The translations under genes were made by a program, and so were the position numbers. The notes beneath the pieces were generated by a model. The model saw only the letters and a program-made list of their open reading frames with translations. It ran no database searches and was not told the origin of the DNA. From NCBI GenBank assembly GCA_012295275.1, contig CM022679.1:23718502-23778501 (forward strand): a stretch of 60,000 nucleotides of DNA. Reading direction: 5' to 3'. This DNA is from Chrysomallon squamiferum. Its lineage: Eukaryota; Mollusca; Gastropoda; Neomphalida; Peltospiridae. Positions 1-13,135 of the stretch are shown here, one piece after another. Numbering within the stretch: the stretch's first letter is position 1; the number at the start of each line of letters is the position of its first letter.

Positions 1-747
1 ATGTTAGAATGGTTATGGGTCCTTTATAAAATTTACTCTTACCTTGACAAAAACTGAGTTGAGAGAGGGTTGCTGTGATCATATAGCAGAACTCAGAATA
101 ACTTATATCTGAACCTCTTAAACTAACCTTCAAGTGGGGAAATAACTTTGTTTGTTCATATTTTATGGATTTTTCCATTTGTTCCACTAAAACACAATGT
201 CCATCCAAAATGTCTTCTCAACAGTTTTATCTTTTTCAGATCTTTTCATTAAACAATTACCTATGTAAATAAACCTTTAAAATATAATTTTTTTTTTTTT
301 TTTAAAGCTTTTCTGAATTTTACTAACCTGTTCTAATTTCTTTTTTTTGGTCTAGTGATTTTATTACATTTGGTATTTGTTAGTTATGGTTCCCACAATA
401 GACATCTTCCAAAATTGCATATCATTCCTTTTATTTTTTTAACTTTAATCTATGACCATTACTCATTATTGTATGTACCTTTTGGTGTAATAAAATGAGA
501 AGCAATTTTACTTTTTTCAATTTTTCACTAAAGTCAAACTTCATTTGTCAGACAACAAATTTTTTTAGCTAAAAAAAGTGAAAGTTTTATTAGACATGTT
601 GTAACCATGGTTCTGAATTATGCAAACACATCTTGTTAATTTGCATATCATTCCTTTATATTTAAATAATTTAAACATATTATAGTTATTAATTATTTTG
701 GTGTCATACACATACTTTAATTTTTACTAATTTTTCAATTAAAATGC
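1..747. other. PLBD intron sequence, no coding signal
   Basis: AT-rich sequence with short homopolymer runs. I see no exon on either strand that continues the PLBD frame after position 974, so this is read as part of the next intron. Confidence 0.5.
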
Positions 748-980
748 TGTTATTAATTATTACAGAATTCAAATTATGTATTAATTATTACCAGAATTAT
801 ACACACACTACACACTGTTATTAATTATTATGTTAGCTAGTACCAAACTATCACCAGAGTTCTACACAGACACTATTAACTATTACCAGAGTTGTACACA
901 GAAACATTTTTTTTGTCATTAACTATTACCAGTTATACCTAGACACATTACTATTACTGTTATTAACTATTACCAGAGTT
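748..980. repeat. Degenerate tandem array ending in the PLBD exon 6 donor
   Basis: Five to six imperfect units share a core like TATTAACTATTACCAGAGTTG, at about 748, 779, 817-860, 873, 914 and 957. The last unit contains the authentic exon end (minus strand TACAACTCTG followed by GTAATA). The other copies lie wholly in the intron and keep the donor-like TTACC core. Spacing varies from about 30 to 55 bp. Confidence 0.7.
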
Positions 981-3686
981 GTATTTTGCTACAACCGCTG
1001 CCCACTCTTCTCCTGAATGTGCCATCATGTTTGCTGTTCTAACTCTCTGCCAGGCCAGCACAGATTTTGGTTTCACATATTTATACAAAGATTTGTCAAA
1101 TATTGAATTGGTCGTCTGTAACATTACCATCTGACTGCCAAGAAGATAAAAATCATCTATGGATTCTAGTAAACCTAAAATTAAATAAAATGTAACAAAA
1201 TTAAAACAAGGTATAATTAAAAAAAAATAAAAAAAAGTAAAAATGACACAACCATTGTTGTGGATATAACATTGCAATGGATTTATTTATAAATTATTTG
1301 GAAGAAAATGGTTAAATTTAAAAACATTAATAATAATATATTTTGCTTTAAAATTAAATGATTAAATATTACTTTAAAAATAAATTAATAAATAGTATCT
1401 AAAACATACCAGGATAACTAGAAAAAGACATCCGTTTTGATCCTGTGTATAGGTCGTCAACGTTTAACTTGTAATGTTTAAAGATTCTTGATGTTGCTGA
1501 ATACATAAACCATGTTGAATGTGCCATGTAAATGTTTTCATAGGCTCCAGTCACCTACAAACAGAAAACAAATAATTAAAATGTTGACTGTGCCATGTAA
1601 ATGTAATCATAGGCTCCATTCACCTATGAAATAATTGAAATGTGTGTGCCACATAAATGTTCTCAAAGACTCTAGTCACTACAAACTGAAAATAGATAAT
1701 ATAAATGTCATCACAAATTCAGTAAATAAACAGAATAAAACAGTTAGTTTGTTGGATATAAATAGCATTTTCTAATCACCCACAATCAATGTAATGTCAA
1801 CAAAAAATTATTTCAAATCTACATGTATATATTATTAGATTCAAAACATACATAAAATAAATTAAAATCTATGCTGTGGCAAATGAAAAATAAATCTGAA
1901 TTAAACTAAGCCAGTAAGCTGACAAATGAGTAAACTTACTTTAACAAGAGCAGAACAGTGGCCATGTCGAACAAGATAGGACATGGCTTGCAATTTTGTC
2001 ATCTGTGACCAGTTAGGAAAGGTCTCTGGAGAAATTGCGTAAATAATATCTTGCAGGTCACCAAGAGAATTCAGCATTTGAAAGTCAACAACATCCAGTT
2101 CCTTAAAAAAAATAACAACAAAAAATAAAATTAAATTAAAAAATTTACATAATAATCATAATAATAATAATAACAAACAAACAAATAAATAATATCAATA
2201 ACAATAGTTAAAACACAAATACAGGCAAAATAAATATTATCATCATCATCTGGTAAATACATGCCTACATTATATTATTAATTTCTACTAAATTACATTC
2301 ACTATGACAGCTCCTCCCTTTTAAACAATCCTGAATTAATCCACGTCTGTCATAATCAGGAAAAGGAAAATAACACAAGGTAAGATATAAAAAAGGTTTA
2401 TTTAATGAAATCCTATTCCAATCATTTGGGATATTAAAATATACCTAAGACAGCGTTAATAATTTTTTTTAAAGAATGACAGTGAATAAAACCACTGATA
2501 CCTACATCATAGAAAATATTAATAATAAATAGTGTCAGACTTGAACTATGAACTTCACCTTTCCTTTTGGTGCCACACTGCTATATCCTTCAACAAGACC
2601 ATCAAACTGTGCCATAATGTAACCAACATGGCGCCAGAAGGGATCATACATTTGATGTGTCTTTATCATTGTCCTTAGCCAGAAGTCTTGTTCTTTCAAC
2701 CATTTTCTTACTTTGACTTCAAGTGATGCAGTTTTACTTTTGAAAAATATTCCATGGATATTTTGGTAATGTTGGTAGATTCTCCTGGAGATAAGAAAAT
2801 TGAGGCATATGTTTTCTTAAATTATTACAAACATTATAGCGATTTAATAATACTTATTTAATATCTAGTAGACTAAATCTTCCAATAACATTAATTCAGT
2901 ATTTGGTATTTAACTTTGCATTCACAGCCCATTGAGAAGTAGGTATGGTAAAAGCTACAACCCTCTCATATGTATGTTTCCACTGGGTTTTTTTTTGTTT
3001 GTGTTTTTTTGTATCCATTTTTCCATTTATCTACTTTATTATTTCTGTAACATACTCAGCAGTAAATTTTCCTTCCAGCAAACCAGCTGCAAACATGATG
3101 TCGTAGTTGCTAACTTTTGGTCCAACACCAGCTGATATGTCCAGAATGCCCCATCCAGTGGTCAGCAGGGTGTCATTATACTGACCAAAAGCAGTTGAAC
3201 CCTTTTTATCAATGACTCCATCAAAATAGGTACACTTGCCAGATTTACAGTACACACTGCCCTTGTGTGTCTCTCCATTTACTGAAAAACATTATTATAA
3301 AGTTTCAGGCAATTTAAATTGACTCACCTGAAGATGGGAAGGTTCTAATCAGATCATGAGCAGACCTTAAGTTTACTATTGATAAAATCTAACCACCTCT
3401 TCAAAGTTTGTAACTGTATCTTGTCCTTTTGATAGGCTTATACACTGTTACTTAATGGTGTACAGTATTACAGTATCTTGTCATATTTATTGTCTTTAGA
3501 TCTTTAACACAGAAGGCGAGAGTGAGAAGATAAGAAGCGATCGACACAGAATGAAGACCAGGAGTCTGTATTTAATACATGAAAAACTGCTTTTAAGTTA
3601 CAAAATGTTATTAATAGTATGAATATCTTACCCAACAGTACACATGTGAGAAAACTTGTATAAACAAAAAAGTTCTTAAAAGCCAT
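974..3686 (-). CDS. Phospholipase B-like protein (PLBD1/2 family), 5' six exons; C-terminal part off the left edge
   Basis: Six exons join in consistent phase: 3632-3686, 3056-3281, 2559-2784, 1940-2101, 1410-1554 and 974-1174, encoding about 338 residues against roughly 550 in family members. Exon 1 is a signal peptide (MAFKNFF, then a hydrophobic stretch ending CVLLG), as expected for a secreted or lysosomal enzyme. Family-like blocks are [40 protein letters not shown] and SWQRVR-type [12 protein letters not shown]. The Cys of GHCSA aligns with the N-terminal nucleophile exposed by autocleavage in this Ntn-hydrolase family. The last visible exon ends YNSG with donor GTAATA, so the rest lies beyond position 1. 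PLBD proteins are lysosomal amidase or phospholipase-like enzymes; the substrate is not readable here. I cannot separate PLBD1 from PLBD2 with certainty, but the residues look closer to PLBD1. No internal stops or frameshifts. Confidence 0.93.
1507..1705. repeat. Three-copy tandem repeat starting at the PLBD exon 5 acceptor
   Basis: The exon 5 start plus flanking intron (about 1507-1570) is repeated at about 1580-1640 and 1639-1700. All copies carry variants of GTGCCATGTAAATGT...CATAGGCTCCA..CACCTA. Only the first copy is in the reading frame. The two intronic copies are progressively more diverged. Confidence 0.75.
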
Positions 3687-3689
3687 CTA

Positions 3690-5590
3690 TGATAATCTGT
3701 TTTATTTTGCTGAAATTAGAATCACATGATAAGCACGTGACTAACGATTACTTTGCACATTCCTCCTTTTCATAAAGCACCGAATCCAACAGGTCAGTTT
3801 AACAGATGGCGTTTTAGTTTTCAAATCCGGGTAACGTTGACGATTTAAGCAGGAATTGTTTTTGAAATGACCGATTCAGCTGTCCTTCATCTATTCGCAT
3901 AATCAAATTTCATATTAATTTTGCTTTCGTTTGCGAGTCGTACAACTCACATTTTTTTGTTTGTTTGTTTTTGTTTTTGTATTCAGTTTAAATTTTGTTT
4001 AACGAAAAATTCTAGGTGCTGATCATGATCCTTTTAGCAATATATTTAATCAGTTATTACTAACACACCTACTGAGTCATTCTCATAGAACACAAAAACA
4101 AATTTTTTGGCTAATTGTTCAGTGTTCATGATACTGTTTTGGTGAGATTAATCTTGGGCATTTGAAGATTACAATATAGTTCTTTTAAACAAATTTATTT
4201 TGTAAAATATAACACTGTCCGATTCATTGTCACATATTAATAATAACAATAATAAATAAAATAATACATTGAAACGATCGATTGATCTATGGCATATCTG
4301 ACGACCGATCTGATACTATTAATTCATCTTTATAAAGATAGGTTGATAACGTTTATAATCAAAATAATAATTAAATATTAAAATTCACAAAAACAACAAA
4401 CAAAATACAGAAAGAAAATCTATTTCATTTTTATCTAAAAATCTGTATGCAAACATTCCATTAAACAATGACTTGGAATGTAAGGTGCAAAATCGACACA
4501 ATCATGTAACAAACACAAACTTGCACATATTAAAACAATTCACACTAATAATACTGACATTTTTTTGTAGTAAATTAGTTCTGCACTCTTCATGTAAAAT
4601 ATACTGAAAGATATAAAAATGTCTCTTTTATTTAATCAACAATTTCATAGAGAGAGAGAGAGAGAGATGACATACTCAGACATATACACACACCTGTCTA
4701 ATTTGTTACAACAAAATATCAGCATATACATATTGAGAGAGAGACTTTCAATGCACTGCTTTAATTGCATCAACAACCTGTCTTTGTTGATAATAAAGTA
4801 TAACAATAAAATAACAACATTGTGAGAAAATCATCGGGATGACATCTTTATCCACTTACTATAAGAGTTTCTCACAGATAAAACCCCCACAATAAAACAA
4901 CCAAAAACAAACCGGGAGTAAAACAGCTTAGTAGCTGCATCCTTAATTTCTTAAGTAGCCTTTGCACATTTCCACATACAATGTGACACTGATTAAAATG
5001 AAAATGTCAGTCTCCATGTGTTCTTATCCTATTTTAATAACATACTTTATTATTAACAAAGACTGTTCACCAGTCAGAAATCAATAACCTGAAATAATTC
5101 AAAATATATTTGGGATTTTACACACACACACACACACACACATCTGTGAACACACTTTAATGCTTTCATTCTGAAGGTAATATAAAACAATAGCACTTTG
5201 TAGATTGTAAAATAATTACTATTTACAAATGATTTTTAACCTAACTGATTATTCTTTGCTTTCGTAAATAAGGACACCACCCTCTGAAGTGACTCTTTTC
5301 CATTCATTTGCAGGGAGCAGGTTTTCTCCAGACATCTTGACCAGTTTTCATTATACATAAGTAACATTTCTGCTAGCAACATTTTATGCAATTTTAACAT
5401 GAACATGTTTGTTTTTGTTTTATTTAAAAAAAAACAAAATGACAACCTCAGGATTTTGTTTGTGTTTCTTGTTACAGTCCTGTTCTGTAAAAAATTATAT
5501 CAACACTTTTTAATGTTTTTTTAAATGAATGTCATGATTATTAATTGTTGTTTGATTTATTTTTTAATACCACTGGTAACTCAATGTCTG
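3690..5590. other. Intergenic: PLBD upstream region and IKK downstream region
   Basis: AT-rich, no convincing gene. It holds a short AG run (about 4651-4666), a (CA)n microsatellite at about 5118-5142, and the 5' flank of PLBD (3690-3990) with slightly higher CpG content. A minus-strand AATAAA hexamer near 5611-5616 would suit the IKK polyadenylation site. Confidence 0.5.
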
Positions 5591-5824
5591 TGAATTTTGT
5601 ATATATGCCATTTATTTTATGGAGTATGTCTATAGATGGACAGTTATAAACGGAGCTGTGTTTTGATTATAGCCCTTTTTACAAACTGCATTAATTTTAA
5701 TAACAGCTGTGTTAAGGCCAGCATACATTTTTACTTCTTTGGCTTCTGCTCACAGATTTTGTGTTCTGTAGCAGGCATCATCATTTCTCTTTCTTTTTTT
5801 AATATTATTATTTTTCTAACAGAG

Positions 5825-7279
5825 TCATGATGCTTTAGTAATATCTGCAAGGTAGCCATCTTGTGTATGATCCAATTGTAAGGTGGTGGGTAAGTTTGGT
5901 GGTTCGTTGTGGATCACTTGGTTTAATGACATCATCAAAGACATGCTTTCTTGTTGTTCTACCATCAAACTATCCACAGCCTCCTGAAATCTGCAGAAGT
6001 ACAAACAAAATAGGTGCAATAACAGACTGTCCGGATGATTTAAACAATAAATAAATGAGTATTTACCAGTGTTTTGGAACAAAAATGCATGAGCAATAGA
6101 TAAACAAGAAAACAAATTCTGCTACTATAAACAATAAATATAATAACGGTGCTGATTATGCTAATAATAATGATACTAAATAGAATTGAACAATCAACAA
6201 ATATGAGCTAAAAAAAACCCACATCAATCTGTTCTTAATCATGATTTTTTATGTGCAAACTGAAGTAATTGCAAATTAATAATCAGTCAAAATATATTAG
6301 TACATTAACTTAAAAAACCAAAACAAAATTGGAAATAAATGAAATATAAATAACAGAAAAAACCCAGCAATTAAACTGTTCTTAATTATTTTGAATATGT
6401 TACAACATTAGATATAATACATTAAAAAAATAATACATATTTGAGATTTAATTAAAAACTCCAAATGATTATTACAGCTTCTAATTCGTTATTTCTTCGG
6501 CAGAAGTAAATAAATGTCAGCACAATTATTTTCATCTTACAAAAACAGGGAACACTAAGTTACCTTCTAGAATTTGATTTCACTTCTTCAACCAAATGAA
6601 GAGATTCTGGATTGCCTATTGACATGTCAGAGGTTGGGCCTCCAAAACTGCCAGATGGGTTTGATACTTGGGAGACTGACCGGTTGAATGACACGCCTTG
6701 TCTCTCTTTCAACTGAAAACAAAAAACAAATAAATAAATAAATAGATAAACAAGTAAAAAAATGGAAAATAAAATTATATTGATTGAAAATGAATGGTAG
6801 TGTTTTACTAATATCATTGGTACTACTAAGACTGCTGCTGCTATTACTACTACTACTAATAATAATAAATCAAAAAAATATTTACATATTTAATAACAGA
6901 CACTACTAAACAGTATAGTAGTAGTAGCAGTAGTTATAATAATAATAATAATGATGATGATGATTATAAGAATAATGATACTATTTCTTTTGTAATTATT
7001 ATTACTAAAACACTTACAGCCAATTTAAGCATTTTCCAGATGTCTTGTTGTCTGTGTTGCTGCTGAGTTACCAGCTGCCCACTGGCTGCCTCTATTTCTT
7101 TGCAACATTCTTCGAGCTGTGGGATAACCTTCTGCAACTCATAACGACATGCTGAAATTTTCCTGTAAAACAAAGTAGACAAAATCAATAACATCAACAA
7201 TGAAAAAAACAAACAAAAATAAACAACTAATAAATCAAATTTAACAATACTATAATAATAATTATAATAATTATAATTC

Positions 7280-7321
<42 letters not shown>

Positions 7322-9897
7322 GTATTAATAATAGGAATAACAGGAACAATGATGATGATAATAAAAGAAATAGTAAAATTCCGAGAACTTAACCTTGATG
7401 TGTGTAGAGAATACGCTAGATAAATTAAAATAGAGAAACCATCCTAGATGTATTAAAAAAATACAACTTAGATGTATAAGCTAGATAAACCAGAGAATCC
7501 ACCCAGATGTATTAGAGAGTACAACCAAGATGGATTAAAGAAAACACCTTAGATATATTAAAAATACAACTTTGATGGATTAGAATACAACCTAGATAAA
7601 TTAAAGAACTCACCCTAGATGTGTGTACAGAACCATCACTGATTTGTCAGATTTGTCTCTCTGTAGAGAACTTTTAACAACAATTTGAACCATATCAGTG
7701 TGTTCCATCAAATTATTGCTTTCTGCAATGAGACACAGACATGCTTAACTCTTGAAATTTCAACATTAATACGACAGCCTGGTACTTTTAGCACAACTCC
7801 ATTACTACTGTTACAATTCTGCTGCAAGTGCTAACATTTCCATAAGCATTACTTTTGCTAGTTCTACTACCACCATTACCATTACTATTGCTGCTACTAT
7901 AACAACTGGCGTTGCTATAAAATAATAGACGAGGCTGTATCATCCAGTTAATTTAGTTTATTTGCTTACATGTTACATCAGTCAAAATTAAATATTAAGG
8001 ACATTGGAAATGTCAGTGCTTAAAAGTTCTTAAAAAGGTGGATGGTTTCTCATCCACTCTGTGTATGTTCTGTTATTTATGAAATTATTTCCACAGACAA
8101 AAACAACTGCATTCTATAAATATTTAGGCCAACATAATAAATAATTCACCTCTGTGTGCTATTAAATCTTCATACAGCTTTTTAGCCTTTTCCTCACTGA
8201 AATAAAGGAAAGAATAATGTCAAAGGATGGTAAATTCAATGACTGTGTTGTAGTATATAATGAACTGAGCCTAGATGTATTTTATGACTGTTTTACATTT
8301 GTAGTGGAAAATATAAATAAAGTTAAATATGTATGTATATATATATATAAAAATAGTGAAATGGATTTCTCTTTCAGATTAAATTTTTTTTTTTTTATCT
8401 GTCTTCTAAACATAATCTGTTGTAAATCCCACCATTCAACCAAAGCTTCATTCTCTTTCATCTTTGCAAAGGGACTGCGCTGTAACTGCATAATTTTTGT
8501 CTGTAGTGCAGTGCAGTGCTGATCAAGTCTGTTTACTCTGTCTTTCTGTAAAGTAAAAAAAAAACATTTTTTATTATCATTCATCATCACCATCATCATG
8601 ATCTTTTTCTTCTTCTTCTTCTTAGTATTTCTGTTGTTGTTATTATGTTATAACTATTATTATTATTAATAATAAATTAATTCTTTCATCATCTTTATTA
8701 TTCATTCATTTTATTATGTTCTTAAGAAATACTGGCTATCAAAATTTTCAAGTTTTCGAATTAGTAAATAGATGTGATTTCTCCTTTAATATATCTTATT
8801 ATTATTATTTATTTATTTATTTAAAGATTGTTTTCACAGCAACTGGAACAAATGTCAGAAAGTGAATATACCAGTTCTGAAAATCTTTCGATGTCTTCAT
8901 ATGATTTCATCCATTTTCTAAATATTCTCTCTGATGCTGTAAATATGAAGAAATGATTGAAATTCAGTACACAAGTGTTGATCCATCAGTATGATAGTCT
9001 TCAATGGTTTTGAAAGCATTATTATCAAGTACATGCACTGTCAATAAACTAATGAACCAAACAAAAGGGTTAACTTTCTTATTTTCTAACCTAGACATTT
9101 AAAAGAAAATGTTTATGTTTATCATTATGTTTTGTTAATTTTTTATGCACTTTTTCTTTTTCATTTAAATATACACACATACACACACACATATATATAT
9201 ATTGACATACATGCATATATGTATATGTATGTCTTTATATATGTATGTATATGTGTATATATGTATATATATGTATATATATATGCATTTATATGCATGC
9301 ATATTCTATCTATCTACAAAGAAAGAAAAAAAAAACATATAACGAAAAAAAAAAAAAAAGATAAAACCACTCACTGATCCCACCAGCTGCTGCTTGTTCT
9401 TTATACTGGGTGACATCAAAATTCAAACTAAAAGTGCAAAACAAATTCTCAGTTTATATCAAAATATCATAAACTAAAACAATATTATTTAAGCATTTTC
9501 TTGAACAAAAATCTATTTCACACAGACATTCAATTACAATTTTAAAAAAATGTGTATCACTGAACAGAAATAAAAATAATTTTTTTTTAATTATGGAATA
9601 TATCATCTAAATTAAAAAATGTCATTATTGACACCATATATTTTCCTATTTTGTTTTCAGTTATTAAACCTGTTGCTAAATTATCAAATTTTGGTTGTTA
9701 TTAAAAGGTTCAACAGTAGAGACTAATTCATTATAATTCAACAAGTCTGATTTACAGAATGGTTACTTTAAGTAACTCTAGTAACAACTACCTTTCTCTG
9801 AAATGATCCTTCCTAGCAAGAAGTTTTTCTATTTCCTTCAGCATATTCGTCTTCACTTTTAGTAACTGTGCATTTGTCCTTAGCAAGTTCAGCCTAA

Positions 9898-9944
<47 letters not shown>

Positions 9945-12900
9945 CAATAACAGTTATAATATTTATCAGTTAGGAAAGCATGAACTAAGCAGGATTCATC
10001 AAAAGGGAAATAATCCAGTGACTATTTGTTTATCAACATATTTTAATGGGTGTTTTTTTTTATCAAATACATATTTTCTGTTATTTTTGGTTTTGTTTTT
10101 CTCAGTTATGAGAGAGGAAATCTGATGCTACTAAGCAATACTTTACTTTCACTTATTACATATCTTCCCAGGATGATGTACTAAATGTGGTGAATCAACT
10201 ATAAAAACAAAAAAAAGGATTATAAACTTATAAAATGTTGTGTCTCAAGCAGAGCCATAACAATAGTCTGTTTGGCACCTCTGTGGAGAATTGAACTTGT
10301 AAACTGTTGTGTCTCAAGCTAGTGCCCTAACCAGAGCTTGTTGTCACCTGAGGAGGACTGAACTTGTGACCATTATGACTGTGTTATCACATATACACAC
10401 TTTATTTCCATTAATATTAAAGTGAAATCAAAGATCTTATGTTTAATTCAACATAAACAGTTAGTATTTGAGCTGCAAGAAGCTTTTTTTCCCGAAAACT
10501 TGTACCATCTAGACAACAGAACTACCAATATTTTCAACCAACTGATATACTCATAAAATGTTCAACCTTTCTGAATGGATTTCTATTGTCGTAATTTCAA
10601 TTTTACTTGATTCTTAGTAAATCTTAATAAAATGATGGTAGCACTATGAGTACATCAAGCATGTTTGAACAGTTATCAGATAAAAAGAATGCTGTTATTC
10701 TCACCATTGTTCAGTACTTACATCGCAGCTCTCTGCCCCAGTATAAGTCTTTTGTATTCTGTATTTTGTTCCTGACAAAAATAAACTGCTTGAGCCCAAG
10801 CCCTGCGCTGTTCCTAAAAAAAATTTAAAATTTTTTCTAACAAATCTACAGCTTTTTATAAGCAAGAATATAATAATTAAAATGAACAGTACTATGTAAT
10901 GAGAAAATGATTATAATGATAAATAAACTTTTAAAAATATAAGTATATAAATAATCAGTGTAATGGTAATGCATGTATGATATATTAAAATGACCAACTA
11001 TCATTAATAGATTTGGTTAACTGATAAATGTTTCCAATTTTTTATATAGTATCATGCGATATAATGCTTATGTGAGAATATTCTATAAATCTATGTTTTA
11101 AAAATAAATTCACTACATCTGAATAATATTTAATAATCAAATTAAATACAAATACTGTTAATATATATCAGTGATACTTAGTAAAAAATAACATTTTTAA
11201 CAGTTGAATAACAAAATCAAACTGTCACAAAATGTGCTTAATTTACAATACTTTTAATGAAGCAGTGACATATTATAATCAGTTAACAGTAATAATAAAA
11301 CCATATAAACAATGATTTTCTGTAATACCTGTATATTTTATCAAAAATATCATAGATAATCTCTAATAAATAAAGTAATCATATATAGATAGATAGAAAG
11401 ATAGATAGATAGACAGATATATAGATATAGATAGATATATAGAAAGAAAGAGAGATAGATACAGATACAGATACAGATTCAGAGAGAGAGAGTTTAAATA
11501 TTTACTGGAGTATTCAATATTGTTCTGGGTTGTTTAACTATTTGCTGGACTAGAGGTGGTAGCTGTTTTTGTTTATGAGGAACTGGAAATGGATCCACTT
11601 TTCTGAACAGAAACACCACCCACTCCTCTTGAATCTGAAATGAAATATACATATCATAACATATGTAAACACTGAACATTTTAAAACATTTTCTGAACAG
11701 ATATACCATCTATTCATCAACTATCTGAAACAGAACTAAATATAATCATGTAAATATTGATAGATTTTAAATAAACATGTAAATAACAAAATAACTATTA
11801 ACAATGAAAAACACCCTGAATCATACTAAACTGATAAAAATGCAATACGACACACTGGAATTTCTGTTATAACTGAAAGCAATGATATCCCAGGCCAATG
11901 ACAGAAATTCAGGATAAATTCATTATCTGTGAAATGAAGCTGAAATTGCAAGTCAGATTGTTTCAAACCTTCATCAGGCTACTGGTGTTTGAGTTACAGG
12001 TCAGACAAACAAAAATCATCTTCATTCATCCAGCCCATCTTCATGCTCCATTTGTGCCTACCTTGACAAAATGTCACACTGCCCACAGACGTGAATGGTG
12101 TAGGAGCACAAGAACTGCAGTATTCACTTCTGGTCACATGTCATGTTTTCAGATAAGTCAAGGTCACTGGTATGTACCACCTTGATAACATACTGACACC
12201 CTTTGTCATCCTATTTGTTTGGGTTGATGTTTTACTTTCCTGGTCAAGAATGCCTGAGCTCACTGCGCACAAATCATCAGATCTTTCCTCAATTGAACAA
12301 GTCTGGGGCATAACATGGACACATGTGATCACAAAAATCAACCGTAATACTGAACTACCAGTTGTAATGTCTGCGCAGCTAATTCACTATTATCGGATGA
12401 CCATTTTGCACAGCTAATAAACAACAATTTGGGCAACTAAATTCTTATTAGAATTCCCCTATTTTGTTTTTAACAGTATATTTCAGATTATTTATCTATC
12501 TCATTAATTTAAGCCTTCAGAAAAACATCCACTTAGCAATACTACCTGACTGATTTCCACCAGTTTAAATCATCAACACTTTGGACTTACAACCTCTGAT
12601 ATAAAAATTTTAGCACTGACAATTACCGGTTCATTCCAGCATTGGGAAGCAGGGCCTGCAGGTGATGGAGCACTTCCACTGGCCAATAGAATGTCTTGTT
12701 GTATCACTGGTATTTTTGTCTCCTGTTCAATGATTTGCTGTAGGTCTGACATTTTGTATTGTTCAGTAACAGGGTATGATATAATTTGATTTGTCTCCAG
12801 GTTAAGTATGTGAACAATCTGGAAATAAATAAATAAATAAATAAATAAACAAACAAACAAATGCAAATTACAACGCTGATTAATAAATATTATAAAATGA

Positions 12901-13087
12901 CTTCTTACCTTCAGAGCAAGAATGTTTTCCAAAAGATTAAAACATTTTGGTCGTTTTGTCTCAGGAACAATTCCTCCACCTCTCTGATTTGGGTCCCATC
13001 TTAGCATCAGCCTCAACCACTGCTCAAAGTAACCTTTCAGATTTCTGAAAATATACATACAATAGTAGTAATAATAATAATAATAAT

Positions 13088-13135
<48 letters not shown>

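Noticed and set aside
5236-5445. Minus-strand open frame containing ENWSRCLEKTC, resembling a missing IKK NEMO-binding tail
   Set aside because: It lies beyond the in-phase IKK stop at 5825-5827, and no acceptor joins it in the phase left by the preceding IKK exon.
9132-9377. Frame of alternating Tyr, Ile and His near IKK exon 12
   Set aside because: Arises from GTAT/TA repeats.
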